Shown: piece after piece, positions 33,598 to 42,140 of the stretch
Position numbering within the stretch: position 1 is the stretch's first letter
Layout: every line of letters begins with the position of its first letter
From: Acidisoma sp. L85
GTDB lineage: Bacteria > Pseudomonadota > Alphaproteobacteria > Acetobacterales > Acetobacteraceae
NCBI RefSeq assembly: GCF_009765865.1
Contig: NZ_LMUQ01000061.1
Span: 238,312-302,311, forward strand
Reading direction: 5' to 3'
DNA: 64,000 nucleotides
Made by a program: the position numbers and the translations under genes
The notes under the pieces: model-generated
Database searches by the model: none
Told to the model about the DNA's origin: nothing
The model's input: the letters and a program-made list of their open reading frames with translations, nothing else

Positions 33598-33951
33598 CTA
33601 GGGAAACGCCGCCGCATAGATCTCGGGCTTGAACCCTATGATCAGTTGGCCGCCACCTTCCAGAACGGGGCGCTTGATCACGGAAGGCTGGGCCAGCATC
33701 AGAGCGACCGCCTTCGTCTCGTCGAGGTCCGCCTTGTCCGTGTCGGGAAGCTTGCGGAAGGTCGTGCCGGCTCGGTTGAGCAGCCTGTCCCATCCGGCCT
33801 CACGAGCCCAGCCCTCCAGCTTGCGCCGCTCCACGCCTTGCAGCTTATAATCGTGGAATGTGTAGGCGACGTCGTGGCCTTCGAGCCAGGCGCGCGCCTT
33901 TTTCATCGTGTCGCAATTCTTGATGCCGTAAATCTTGACCGGCTTGGCCAT
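33598..33951 (-). CDS. ArsC-family (Spx/YffB-like) reductase
   Basis: A 117-residue thioredoxin-fold protein. It begins VKIYGIKNCDTMKKARAWL with a single Cys at the end of the first strand and the Asp-Thr-Met helix of YffB/ArsC-like proteins. The family's ITEEDLD-type tail (PVLEGGGQLIIGFKPEIY) follows, and the Lys-Arg-Pro (VIKRPV) cis-Pro loop is present. YffB-type proteins are related to glutathione-dependent arsenate reductase but their substrate is not established. It is not linked to arsenic genes. It is convergent with the deformylase-like gene, and the two stops lie only 3 bp apart. Confidence 0.87.
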   Translation of the reverse strand: MAKPVKIYGIKNCDTMKKARAWLEGHDVAYTFHDYKLQGVERRKLEGWAREAGWDRLLNRAGTTFRKLPDTDKADLDETKAVALMLAQPSVIKRPVLEGGGQLIIGFKPEIYAAAFP

Positions 33952-34024
33952 CAGTCTTTGACCCCTGCCCTACCATGTTGCCCGTCGCAAAAGCGCGATT
34001 CCGACGAGTTCTCAGTGCGCGATA

Positions 34025-34930
34025 CTACCAGTCCTCGACGGGCACGAGCGGGTGGATTTTGAACTGGTCCCGTGCGGTTCGGACAAATGTCGTGAGACTG
34101 GCTGAGGCTATTCGCCGCGCCGGATAGACGGCGCTCACCGGTATCGGCGGCGGCGCGAAGCTTTGGAGGATCCGGATCAGGCGACGGGCCATCACGGACT
34201 CCTGGACCTGATAGGAAAGCGCACGCGTGATCCCCATACCGGCCTCCGCGGCCGCGATTGCGGTATCGGCGTTGTTTACGGCCAGGCGGGGCTTTACCCG
34301 CACGAGTGCCTCGCCAGCGCTGAAGCGCCATTCATTGGTGGCATTGACGTTCTCGAAAGCAATGATGTCGTGGTCGGCAAGTTTCGCCGGGGAAAGCGGA
34401 ATGCCATGTTGCTCCAAATAGGCGGGGCTGGCGACCAGGACGCGGCTGACGACACCAAGCCTCACCGCGATCAGATTGCTATCGGCAAGCTCGCCGATAC
34501 GAACCGCGACATCGATGCCTTCTTCCACGAGATGGAGGTTGCGATCGGACAAAGTGAGCCTAATCGACAAAGCCTGGTGCTGGCGCAAGAGGCGGTCGAT
34601 GACTCGCAGCACATGGAGGCGACCGAAGACAATCGGAGCCGTGACTTTCAATTCGCCCCGAGGTTCTGCGTTCTCGCCGCGAACTCTTCGCTCGGCGTCG
34701 TCGATATCGGCCAAAATCTGCTGGCAGCTTTCCAGGTAGATCCTGCCGCGTTCGGTGACACCGACCGATCGGGTCGTCCGGCTCAGCAGCGTCAGGCCGA
34801 GCTCATCCTCGAGCTGCGCGATCGACCGCGTGACGACCGAGGGCGATAGCCGCTTCTGCCGCGCCGCCTCCGCGAAGCTTCCGAGCGTTGCGACGGCGAC
34901 GAAGATCCGCATGGCGCCAAGGCGGTCCAT
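34025..34930 (-). CDS. LysR-family transcriptional regulator
   Basis: A 301-residue LysR regulator. The N-terminal helix-turn-helix is clear (IFVAVATLGSFAEAARQKRL, SPSVVTRSIAQLEDELG) and the substrate-binding domain runs from about 90 to 295, with ELKVTAPIVFGRLHV at its start. It belongs to the branch with DLNLIAVRLG-type sequence in the effector domain. It is divergent from the PNPOx-family gene, and a TATTGC-N7-GCAATA palindrome lies 4 bp before its ATG. It probably controls both itself and that gene. The ligand is unknown. Confidence 0.93.
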   Translation of the reverse strand: MDRLGAMRIFVAVATLGSFAEAARQKRLSPSVVTRSIAQLEDELGLTLLSRTTRSVGVTERGRIYLESCQQILADIDDAERRVRGENAEPRGELKVTAPIVFGRLHVLRVIDRLLRQHQALSIRLTLSDRNLHLVEEGIDVAVRIGELADSNLIAVRLGVVSRVLVASPAYLEQHGIPLSPAKLADHDIIAFENVNATNEWRFSAGEALVRVKPRLAVNNADTAIAAAEAGMGITRALSYQVQESVMARRLIRILQSFAPPPIPVSAVYPARRIASASLTTFVRTARDQFKIHPLVPVEDW

Positions 34931-34934
34931 CGGC

Positions 34935-34953
34935 TATTGCTGCATTGGCAATA
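34935..34953. promoter_or_regulatory. Candidate LysR operator
   Basis: TATTGC and GCAATA are inverted around 7 bp (TGCATTG). A T-N11-A core lies inside it, the classic LysR-type site. It sits just 5' of the lysR ATG and about 110 bp before the PNPOx-family start, which is where autoregulation and divergent control would be expected. Confidence 0.55.
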
Positions 34954-35062
34954 ATGTCTTGTCAATCAGGCCTATTATCGCGCCTCGCGCATGATCCCAC
35001 TTGACTGAAGAGTTGGGGCGTCGCCTGAACAAGCACTCGCCCGCGGAATGTGGAGTGACCGA

Positions 35063-35686
35063 ATGCCCTATGGGTTCCTCGATATGGTCTCGACACCAAG
35101 CGTCCGCGCCGCCCAGGCGGCGAATGGCAGCCTGGGAATGTGGGAGCAATTTAGCGGCGACCGCGCATCCGATCGATTCACGGAGAGCGAAACAGCCTTC
35201 ATCGGCGAGCGGGACAGCTTCTACATGGCGACGGTTACGGAGAATGGCTGGCCCTATGTGCAGCATCGGGGGGGTCCGCGCGGCTTCCTGAAGGTCCTCA
35301 ACGATAAAACCCTTGGCTTCGCTGATTTTCGCGGCAACCGGCAGTATATTAGTCTTGGCAACGTCGCGGCGGACGACCGGGTCGCGCTGATCCTGGTAGA
35401 CTATCCGAATCGCGGCCGCCTCAAAATCCTGGCGCATATGGAAACGCGTGATATTCGTGACGAGCCCGCTCTCGCAGAGCGCCTTATCGTTCCGGGCTAC
35501 AAAGGAAAACCTGAGCGTGCGTTTCTGCTACACCTCGAGACTTTCGACTGGAACTGCCCGCAACACATCACGCCGCGCTTCACCGTGCCTGAAATTGAGA
35601 GCGCTTTGTCGCCACTGCATGAAAGGATCGCCGCCCTGGAGTCCGAAAACCAGATACTTCGGGCACAAGTTGCCGGCGCCGCCTGA
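35063..35686 (+). CDS. Pyridoxamine 5'-phosphate oxidase-family flavoprotein
   Basis: A 207-residue split-barrel FMN-type protein. From about residue 45 the sequence has SFYMATVTENGWPYVQHRGG and ADFRGNRQYISLGNVAADDR, the strands that carry FMN contacts in the PNPOx-like superfamily. A C-terminal coiled-coil-like tail (HERIAALESENQILRAQVAG) is unusual. The start with GGAG 7 nt upstream was chosen over an ATG 15 bases earlier. The gene is divergent from a LysR regulator that probably controls it. True pyridoxamine phosphate oxidase activity is unlikely because the family includes many general stress or F420/FMN oxidoreductases. Confidence 0.85.
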   Translation: MPYGFLDMVSTPSVRAAQAANGSLGMWEQFSGDRASDRFTESETAFIGERDSFYMATVTENGWPYVQHRGGPRGFLKVLNDKTLGFADFRGNRQYISLGNVAADDRVALILVDYPNRGRLKILAHMETRDIRDEPALAERLIVPGYKGKPERAFLLHLETFDWNCPQHITPRFTVPEIESALSPLHERIAALESENQILRAQVAGAA

Positions 35687-35706
35687 TTGAGCTTGGAGCG
35701 CAGATC

Positions 35707-36270
35707 ATGAACCGCACAATACACGAGTATCTGATATTCGAAACCGCGAGCGGTTTTTGTGGCATCGCTTGGAATAGCGCCGGGATCACGCGGTTCCAGT
35801 TGCCGGCTCGAAGCGCTAAAGTGACGGAGGGCAATGTGTTGCGCCGTCTGCAGGGCGCCAAAGCTGGCTCGCCCCCGACGAAGGTGCTTGAGGCGATCGC
35901 GGCCGTGCAGCGCTACTTCGAGGGCAAACAGGTCGATTTCGGCGATATCCGGCTCGTGCTGGATGGCCAGGAGGAGTTCTACTCGCGGATCTATGCCGCC
36001 GCGCGACAGGTCGGGTGGGGCCATACGACCACCTATGGCACCTTGGCGAAAGAAGTGGGTGCCGGGCCCGAGGCCGCGCGCGACGTTGGCCAGGCCATGG
36101 CGAACAATCCGGTGCCCTTGATCATCCCGTGCCACCGTGTTTTGTCCGCCGGCGGCAAGGTCGGTGGCTTTTCGGCACCGGGCGGCTCGGTCGCGAAGAT
36201 CCGTATGCTGGAACTGGAGGGCATACATCTCGGGCCGCCGCCGCCTGCCCAGCGATCGCTTGGGCTTTGA
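35707..36270 (+). CDS. ogt: Methylated-DNA--protein-cysteine methyltransferase
   Basis: A 187-residue Ogt/Ada-C type protein. The active site PCHRVLSAGG (residue about 142) and the helix-turn-helix TTYGTLAKEVGAGPEAARDVGQ before it are complete, and the N-terminal ribonuclease H-like half is present. It removes the methyl group from O6-methylguanine by irreversible transfer to its Cys. The start is ATG, 20 bp after the PNPOx-family gene, so the two are probably co-transcribed. The C-terminal tail is Pro-rich. Confidence 0.93.
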   Translation: MNRTIHEYLIFETASGFCGIAWNSAGITRFQLPARSAKVTEGNVLRRLQGAKAGSPPTKVLEAIAAVQRYFEGKQVDFGDIRLVLDGQEEFYSRIYAAARQVGWGHTTTYGTLAKEVGAGPEAARDVGQAMANNPVPLIIPCHRVLSAGGKVGGFSAPGGSVAKIRMLELEGIHLGPPPPAQRSLGL

Positions 36271-36306
36271 CTAGGAAAAGCGGCCTGGCCGAGCCAGACG
36301 TCGTGT

Positions 36307-36406
36307 AGAGCTTTTTTCCGGTCGAAGTGATTCGGAGGAAAGCTCTAGCTCTTTGTTTTGGCGAGCATCTTATCCGATCGAAGAGCAAGGTCGACCGGAT
36401 GATGCT
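36307..36406. repeat. Intergenic double-hairpin repeat
   Basis: Two palindromes lie between the convergent ogt and CBS-BON genes. The first pairs AGAGCTTTTTTCCG (36307-36320) with CGGAGGAAAGCTCT (36333-36346): 12 Watson-Crick and 2 G-U pairs. The second pairs AGCATC (36364-36369) plus ATCCG with CGGATGATGCT (36396-36406). The pattern resembles the dispersed repeats of Hyphomicrobiales genomes and may act as a bidirectional terminator. Confidence 0.6.
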
Positions 36407-37111
36407 TTAGCGATTCGGCCCGAATGACGCCATGAGCGGTTCCACGAAGACCATATGGTCATCGACAGCGACGACCCCGGCAAGGTTTTCCACCGCCACA
36501 CGAATGGCTCCGCGCAACCGCTGGTCATGGATGACGCCGCTGAGCGTTACCACGCCACCTCGTGTTTGGCAGATGACGGAACTGTCTTCCAAACCGGGAA
36601 TCCCATGCAGCTGGGCGGCAAGTCTCGCCTCGATGTCCTCGTCACTCGTGCCCGCGAGTGGAAGTTCGGCAAGTCTGCGACCTAGCGCCGCAACGAGATC
36701 CGCGCGGCTCAGAACACCCATGAGGCGATCGCCTTGGACCACAGGAACCCGCCGGATACGGTGCTTCTCCATAAGATCCACGACCTCGCTGAGCGGCGTC
36801 TCCTCGGTGACGGTGACGACCTGCGCGGTCATGATGTCATCGACGCGGCGGCTATGCGTGCGCACATAATCCGCCGCCCTGTCCCTGGGGCCGATCAGCA
36901 AACTCAGGAGGCTGAGATGGCGGTCGCTAGTGCCTGTCTCGACCCTCCGCAACAGGTCGCCCTGCGTCAGGATGCCGACGAGTTTGCCATCGCTTGCGAC
37001 CACTGGAATGCCGCTTACCCGGTTGACCACCATGATGTCGATGGCGGCGTCAATCGACGCAAGTGATCCTATCGTCAGAACGCGCCGCGTCATGATATCG
37101 CCGGCTTTCAT
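36407..37111 (-). CDS. CBS-domain pair plus BON domain protein
   Basis: A 234-residue soluble protein. Two CBS motifs are present (about 8-60 with VNRVSGIPVVASDGKLVGIL, and about 90-145 with KHRIRRVPVVQGDRLMGVL), forming a Bateman module that usually senses adenylates. A BON domain follows (about 155-225, GVVTLSGVIHDQRLRGAI and AVDDHMVFVEP). BON domains bind membranes or lipids. CBS-BON proteins are frequent in alphaproteobacteria and linked to stress, but a defined role is lacking. It is convergent with ogt across the palindromic repeat. Confidence 0.9.
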   Translation of the reverse strand: MKAGDIMTRRVLTIGSLASIDAAIDIMVVNRVSGIPVVASDGKLVGILTQGDLLRRVETGTSDRHLSLLSLLIGPRDRAADYVRTHSRRVDDIMTAQVVTVTEETPLSEVVDLMEKHRIRRVPVVQGDRLMGVLSRADLVAALGRRLAELPLAGTSDEDIEARLAAQLHGIPGLEDSSVICQTRGGVVTLSGVIHDQRLRGAIRVAVENLAGVVAVDDHMVFVEPLMASFGPNR

Positions 37112-37339
37112 CGGCCCAGCTCCCTTTCATCATCCGGTCGTCTTGGCAACGAGAAAACCTGGTAGAAGGAGGATGCCTGTGGCGCCGGATTGGCGGATAT
37201 CGCGATAGGTTAGGCGAGCAATTATGTCCTGTCGATGTCGCGCCTATGCCGTCAGCGGGCTTTCCCAAAATCACTCACGGCTGGCCGCCAGTTCCGGCAT
37301 ATGGGAGAACAATGGCGTGTCTATTGGGGAGCAATTGCG

Positions 37340-37726
37340 ATGATTGAGGTCGGCCTCGCCGGTGTCTATCAAGATTACATTGCATGCCTCAATGAGCAGA
37401 ATTGGCCGATGTTGAAACGATTCGTTCATGATGAAGTTCGCCACAATGGTCGAGCCGTCGGAATAGCGGGTTATCGCGAGATGCTGGAGAAGGATTTTCG
37501 TGACATTCCAGACCTTTATTTCAATATCCAGCTTTTGATCTCCGATCCCCCGTTTATAGCAAGCCGTTTGCAATTCGACTGCACCCCGAGGGCAAACTTC
37601 CTCGGTCTCGCTGTGCACGGAAAGAGAGTCATGTTCACCGAACATGTATTCTATGAGTTCCGGACAGAGAAGATATCGCAGGTTTGGTCGATTGTAGACA
37701 GGGCGGCGATCGAAGCTCAGCTTTAG
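37340..37726 (+). CDS. SnoaL-like ester cyclase family protein
   Basis: A 128-residue NTF2-fold protein. The ATG with GGGGAG 8 nt upstream is the start; the longer frame lacks support. It begins with a helix (VYQDYIACLNEQNWPMLKRF), then HDEVRHNGRAVGIAGYREML and the paired strands FTEHVFYEFRTEKISQVWSI. The arrangement matches SnoaL-like polyketide-cyclase homologs (COG5485). Most bacterial members are uncharacterised. It lies 30 bp upstream of the exonuclease III gene and may be co-transcribed with it. Confidence 0.8.
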   Translation: MIEVGLAGVYQDYIACLNEQNWPMLKRFVHDEVRHNGRAVGIAGYREMLEKDFRDIPDLYFNIQLLISDPPFIASRLQFDCTPRANFLGLAVHGKRVMFTEHVFYEFRTEKISQVWSIVDRAAIEAQL

Positions 37727-37756
37727 CGCGTTTTTATTGCAGTCGGGTGTTGGGCC

Positions 37757-38602
37757 ATGAAGATTGCTACCTTCAACGTCAACGGGATCAACGGGCGGCT
37801 ACCCGCGCTTTTGAGGTGGCTGGAAGAAGCCAAGCCGGATGCCGTCTGCCTCCAGGAATTGAAGGCGCCGCAGGAGAAATTCCCTGACGTGGCCCTGGTG
37901 GAGGCCGGATACGGAGCGATTTGGCACGGGCAGAAGAGCTGGAACGGCGTCGCTATTCTCGCGCGCGGTCAAACGCCGGTGGAGACGGCACGCGGCTTGT
38001 CAGGAGAGCCCGAAGACACCCATAGCCGCTATATCGAAGGCGCTGTGAGCGGTGTCCTCATCGGCTGCCTTTATTTGCCGAATGGCAATCCTGCGCCCGG
38101 ACCAAAGTTTGACTACAAGCTTCGGTGGTTCGATCGCCTCATTGCCCACGCCAATGAGCTGCTCCTGTCCAAAGCCCCAGTGGTTCTCGCGGGTGATTAC
38201 AACGTCATGCCGACCGACCTCGACGTCTATAAGCCGGAGCGCTGGGTCGATGACGCTCTCTTTCGGCCCGAAGTTCGCGACGCTTTTCGCCGACTACTTG
38301 AGCAAGGCTGGACCGATGCGATCCGCGTACTGCACCCGCAGGAAAAGATCTACACGTTCTGGGACTATTTCAGGAACGCCTATAGCCGGAATGCCGGCCT
38401 CCGCCTTGATCATTTGCTCTTGAGTCCGTCGCTCAAGAAGCGCCTCATCAGCGCCAATGTAGACCGTGAAGTCAGAGGCTGGGAAAAAGCGAGCGACCAT
38501 GCGCCGACATGGATAGAACTTGAGGATGACGAGAGGACGGCTTCACGCGGTCCCGACGCGACCGGAAAGACCCGGCATCGAGGATCTCCGCGCAAATCCT
38601 AA
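37757..38602 (+). CDS. xth: Exodeoxyribonuclease III
   Basis: A 281-residue EEP-family nuclease. The start MKIATFNVNGINGRLPALL is typical of XthA; QELK near residue 35 holds the metal-binding Glu, GDYNVMP near 152 the Asp-Asn pair, and SDHAP near 251 the catalytic Asp-His. It is an AP endonuclease and 3'-5' exonuclease in base-excision repair. The C-terminal 20 residues are polar and extend past the core. Its TAA overlaps the TAG of the convergent outer-membrane gene by 3 bases. Confidence 0.94.
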   Translation: MKIATFNVNGINGRLPALLRWLEEAKPDAVCLQELKAPQEKFPDVALVEAGYGAIWHGQKSWNGVAILARGQTPVETARGLSGEPEDTHSRYIEGAVSGVLIGCLYLPNGNPAPGPKFDYKLRWFDRLIAHANELLLSKAPVVLAGDYNVMPTDLDVYKPERWVDDALFRPEVRDAFRRLLEQGWTDAIRVLHPQEKIYTFWDYFRNAYSRNAGLRLDHLLLSPSLKKRLISANVDREVRGWEKASDHAPTWIELEDDERTASRGPDATGKTRHRGSPRKS

Positions 38603-39582
38603 AACGCCAGACTTATGCCGCCGCCCAGCGCTCTGTCGCTGCCGCCCTGATACCAGGTGTCCTCTCCGTAGGCGGAGAGCCGAAGAGCCGCATTGAGGTT
38701 CCAATGGATGGTGCCACCGAAGCTGTTCTGACGCACATAGCTCCCGGCGGTATAGTTGCGATTTGCGGGCAGGTAAGATGCCACGATGTACACCTGGTCA
38801 AGAGGATGGAGCACGGCTATGAGCGTAACGCCGCGAATCGTTTGCGGCTGGTAATATTGCGTGGCGCTGATTGGTGTGATGTTCTCGAAGTTACCAAAAG
38901 CGTAGCCGATTTGTAGCTGCGGCAACCAGGCGGCGACATCGAGATCGAGTTTCGGCATGACCTGAGAAAAATTGCCCCGAACGTAGTTCTCGAAGGTGGT
39001 ATCGGCCTCAAGCGCAACTCGCTTCTTGCCCTCGAAGCTCCAGGGCAAAACATACTGCGGCGATATATACGTGCTCCACTGATAGGTGTAGAGGGCATGG
39101 ACACCTACGCCCGCGGTGACGTTGAGGCTGATGTCGTCGTTGGGCTTGTAATTGAACCCGCCAACAAAGTTAGCAAGGGTGATCGAGCCCTGTTGCTGGT
39201 AGAGTTCCTGGCCGAGAATCTTCCAGCTTTCGTTGATCCGGTAGAAGCCCTGGGCAGCTTCGGTGTACAGATCGCTTAGCGCTGGTCCGCTCGTCCAGCT
39301 CTGGATATTGCCGGAGATGGAGATCGGCAGGGGACCGGGTTGGCTCGCGAGACTCACCTGGTCTGACGTTGCCTGTAGATGCGAGGTGTCGCCGAAGAAG
39401 TGGATCGGCTCGGAGGCGTCGTCGCCCGCTGCGGAGGTCGCGGTCGCGGAGCAGGAGGCGGTGCTGTCGCAACCACTGGCCGTCGCAGGCAGGTAAGACG
39501 CCACCGCAAACACAACCACAGTAGCGGCGGCCCTAAGCTGCTGCCAGCCCCCATCGCCCCGGCGCACGCCGTAGATCCTCAC
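38599..39582 (-). CDS. Outer-membrane beta-barrel protein
   Basis: A 327-residue secreted protein. The GTG overlaps the sulfatase stop as GTGA; a longer frame with a GTG 27 bases earlier exists. The signal peptide is AAATVVVFAVASYLPATASG. After a polar linker, residues 85-327 alternate hydrophobic and polar residues with many aromatics (GFNYKPNDDISLNVTAGVG, YQWSTYISPQYVLPW) and end in Phe (GGISLAF), the C-terminal signature of barrels folded by BamA. A porin or transporter role for the sulfatase substrate or product is inferred from coupling. It contains two Cys near residues 38 and 43. Confidence 0.78.
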   Translation of the reverse strand: MRIYGVRRGDGGWQQLRAAATVVVFAVASYLPATASGCDSTASCSATATSAAGDDASEPIHFFGDTSHLQATSDQVSLASQPGPLPISISGNIQSWTSGPALSDLYTEAAQGFYRINESWKILGQELYQQQGSITLANFVGGFNYKPNDDISLNVTAGVGVHALYTYQWSTYISPQYVLPWSFEGKKRVALEADTTFENYVRGNFSQVMPKLDLDVAAWLPQLQIGYAFGNFENITPISATQYYQPQTIRGVTLIAVLHPLDQVYIVASYLPANRNYTAGSYVRQNSFGGTIHWNLNAALRLSAYGEDTWYQGGSDRALGGGISLAF

Positions 39583-41378
39583 CGTTCGCTTGAGGGAGGG
39601 AAATACCACTTGCCGTCGCGGATCGGCAAGAAGCTGCCGTCGTCTACGCCGACCTCCGACGCGATGAGATCATTCGTAACGGTATTCAGGGCAACCAGCT
39701 TGTCGCCATTCTTGACTGGATCGCTCGCAAGATTGTTCATCTCATCCGGATCCTCTTGGAGATCGTAAAGCTCCAGGTCGTTCTTGCCGAGTAACTCTTC
39801 CAGCGTTTTTGGAGTGTTGAACTGCATCGGGCCGAAATAGCGCGAGAAGCGGTATCGCCCGTCAAAGACGCTGCGGATCGCAACACGATCGTAGAAGTCC
39901 GGGTCGTTTTTCAACATTGTCTGGATCTTGTCGGCATTGGTCACCGAGCCGGAGAACATCAAGTCGACAAAGTGCTCTGCCCAGACGACATCCTGGTAGG
40001 AAAGCATATTGTAGTTGAACAGGGCAGCCGCCCGCAGGCTATCGGCCTTCGCTGCCGCCGGAGCCGCGAGCAGACCGGAGAAGTCACGCCCCTTGAGGCC
40101 GTCTGCCGCCTTGGCACGCGCGGTCTCGTCCAGCCCGGTGAGCGCGATCATCGTCGGCACGAGGTCGATCTGTGAAGTAATCGCTTCGCAGTCCATTCCA
40201 CCGGGATAGGCCGGATGCACGATCATGAGAGGCACGTGGTTCTGCTCTTTGTAAGTGCAGTTCCCTTTGCCCCGCATCTGATGATGGCCGCCGAGTTCAC
40301 CGTGATCCGCATTGAAGACAACAATCGTGTTTTTATCCATCCCGTTGTCCTCGAGCGCCTTGAGCACCTGCAATACCTGCTGATCACAGTCGCGGATGCA
40401 ATTGTAGTAATAGTCTCGAAGCACATGCCACCGGCGATCCTCGTCGGGCCACTGGCCGACCATCATATCCTGGATCGATTGATAGATCGCATGGGCCTTG
40501 GGGCGGCCGGGCGCATTCAGGGGCTGGCTGCGATTCGCGGGCAGCGGCAGATCATCCCATCGCGTCTGATACAGTTTGTCTTCAGGCGTCGGGAAGATCG
40601 AGATGGCATATTTTTTGCCCTGGACCACGTGATCCGGCAGGTCGGAATTGATGTACATTACATCGTGCGGATTGACGAAATTGACGGCAAGGAACCAAGG
40701 CTGTCCTTTCGCTCGCAGCTCCTCACCCTGCCGGCGCATCCAGGTGGTCACGGTATTCGCCGTCATTCCGTCAAAGGTATAGCCGCCGAGACCGCTGTCG
40801 ATGAGGTCGCCGACCCCGTAGAAATCGGCGAAACCGTAGCTCTCAATGATCTTGCGGTAGTCAGCGGTGGGCGCGTCGATCGCCGTCTTGGTCTGGTCGA
40901 GATTATAGCTGAGATGCCACTTGCCCTGGTAGGCAGCGTGATAGCCGAGCTCCTGCATGCGATCGCCGATCGTTCGCACGGACGTCGACATGTCAGGCTG
41001 CCACAGGTAGTTGAGATTGTCGAAGACGCCGGAATGCTGGATGTGCTCACCGGTGTAGATGACGGACCGCGCCGGCGAGCAGACACAGGACGCAGCCTGG
41101 TGATTGGTGAAGGTGATGCCTTTCGACTTCAACCACTCCCGCGCCGGCACCGGAAAAGGCCACTTCGGAAAGAAGTGCTCCTGATCGACCAGAATAAAGA
41201 GGATGTTGTAGCCCGCAGGCGGCGAATCGGGCGCCTGGATCGGCGCGGCCGGAGCCTGATCGGCTGCCCTGGCAGATCGTGCCGCTCCAGGAAATAAGTT
41301 GAGGCCAAGCAACGCCGCCGTCCCCGAGCCGAGAATCGCGCGACGGGATGGTTTGGGAAGGCCGTCCGGCTCTGTCAT
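39579..41378 (-). CDS. Exported sulfatase (arylsulfatase/choline-sulfatase superfamily)
   Basis: A 599-residue enzyme with a Tat signal (SRRAILGSGTAALLGL, cut near SARAAD). The sulfatase fold is clear: LFILVDQEH near residue 60, formylglycine motif CSPAR near residue 96, KWHLSYNLDQ near residue 150, NADHGELGGHHQMRGKG near 350, and ELYDLQEDPDEMNNLA at the end. The Cys in CSPAR must be converted to formylglycine; no maturation enzyme is in the window. It hydrolyses a sulfate ester (or related monoester) in the periplasm. The linked outer-membrane barrel suggests uptake of a sulfated compound. The substrate is not readable. Confidence 0.9.
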   Translation of the reverse strand: MTEPDGLPKPSRRAILGSGTAALLGLNLFPGAARSARAADQAPAAPIQAPDSPPAGYNILFILVDQEHFFPKWPFPVPAREWLKSKGITFTNHQAASCVCSPARSVIYTGEHIQHSGVFDNLNYLWQPDMSTSVRTIGDRMQELGYHAAYQGKWHLSYNLDQTKTAIDAPTADYRKIIESYGFADFYGVGDLIDSGLGGYTFDGMTANTVTTWMRRQGEELRAKGQPWFLAVNFVNPHDVMYINSDLPDHVVQGKKYAISIFPTPEDKLYQTRWDDLPLPANRSQPLNAPGRPKAHAIYQSIQDMMVGQWPDEDRRWHVLRDYYYNCIRDCDQQVLQVLKALEDNGMDKNTIVVFNADHGELGGHHQMRGKGNCTYKEQNHVPLMIVHPAYPGGMDCEAITSQIDLVPTMIALTGLDETARAKAADGLKGRDFSGLLAAPAAAKADSLRAAALFNYNMLSYQDVVWAEHFVDLMFSGSVTNADKIQTMLKNDPDFYDRVAIRSVFDGRYRFSRYFGPMQFNTPKTLEELLGKNDLELYDLQEDPDEMNNLASDPVKNGDKLVALNTVTNDLIASEVGVDDGSFLPIRDGKWYFPPSSER

Positions 41379-41402
41379 ATAGTCAATCCTCTGTAGCCTA
41401 AC

Positions 41403-41645
41403 TCAATCCTTTGCCGTTGCCTCTTCCTTATCCTGCACTATGCGCTCGTCTGCGCAGGATTGCCGGAGCACGGCGAGAATAACATCGTAAAATCGGCGGT
41501 CGAACTTTCGCTGGTTCGTAATACTCGATGACAGAAATATTTTTATCCGAAGGATTTTGGCCTTGCAATAGATTTCCATCTTAGTGGTGGAACCGGCATT
41601 TACGGGGATGTGACGGAGCTGTCGCCATGAACTTCGTTTGGTCAT
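41403..41645 (-). CDS. Doubtful small ORF upstream of sulfatase
   Basis: An 80-codon frame between the sulfatase and the next gene. It is Lys/Arg-rich with no signal peptide (MTKRSSWRQLRHIPVNAGS at the start). The ribosome binding site is weak and I find no recognisable domain. The region from 41379 to 41845 otherwise has only low-complexity sequence, and an AT-rich patch near 41500-41600 may hold the sulfatase promoter. Treat as uncertain. Confidence 0.25.
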   Translation of the reverse strand: MTKRSSWRQLRHIPVNAGSTTKMEIYCKAKILRIKIFLSSSITNQRKFDRRFYDVILAVLRQSCADERIVQDKEEATAKD

Positions 41646-41845
41646 ACGCCATTGCCTGTGCGTGATCTGCCCTTGCAGGAAGAGCTCAGCTTGCCGTCTA
41701 TGCTTTCAAAACATGCCAGGGCATTGCAAAGGCCGGAACGAACGAGTCGCGTCCTGCATTAAGGCCGCTTAGTATCCCAGCGCGTTGGTGAGCGGGGCGC
41801 ATGGGCACGCACCTCACATCATCGCGAGCACAGGGGAGGACAGTT

Positions 41846-42040
41846 GTGCAACTAGAAAAAATAGTTGATACGGCCAAAAAGATGATCCGCCTGCACGGAA
41901 TGCGCGCACAAGCGATCGCTCAGGAGCGTGCGGACGAAATGCGGCATCAGGGCGACAGCGCCGACTTCGAATACTGGCAGCACGTCAACGGAGTGATCTG
42001 CGAATTGCGTCGGGAGGGGGCCTCCCTCCGGCCTGGCTGA
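41846..42040 (+). CDS. Small conserved-looking helical protein
   Basis: A 64-residue protein. The GTG start has a strong GGGGAGGA site 5 nt upstream, better than the longer ATG reading. The sequence (KIVDTAKKMIRLHGMRAQ, then AQERADEMRHQGDSADFEYW) predicts two helices with a charged surface. It has no Cys and no signal. I do not recognise the family; size and form fit small alphaproteobacterial stress or regulatory proteins. Confidence 0.6.
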   Translation: MQLEKIVDTAKKMIRLHGMRAQAIAQERADEMRHQGDSADFEYWQHVNGVICELRREGASLRPG

Positions 42041-42140
42041 TCGGCCCGAACCTACACGCCGATTGCCCAGCGGGCGGTGTGCGGGGCGGGCTGCCGATCA
42101 CGCAACTCGGGTGTCGTGGTCGGCACGATGGAGAGGTACG

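Noticed and set aside
40215-41297. 360-codon frame antisense to the sulfatase
   Set aside because: The sulfatase reading has all the family motifs; this frame has none.
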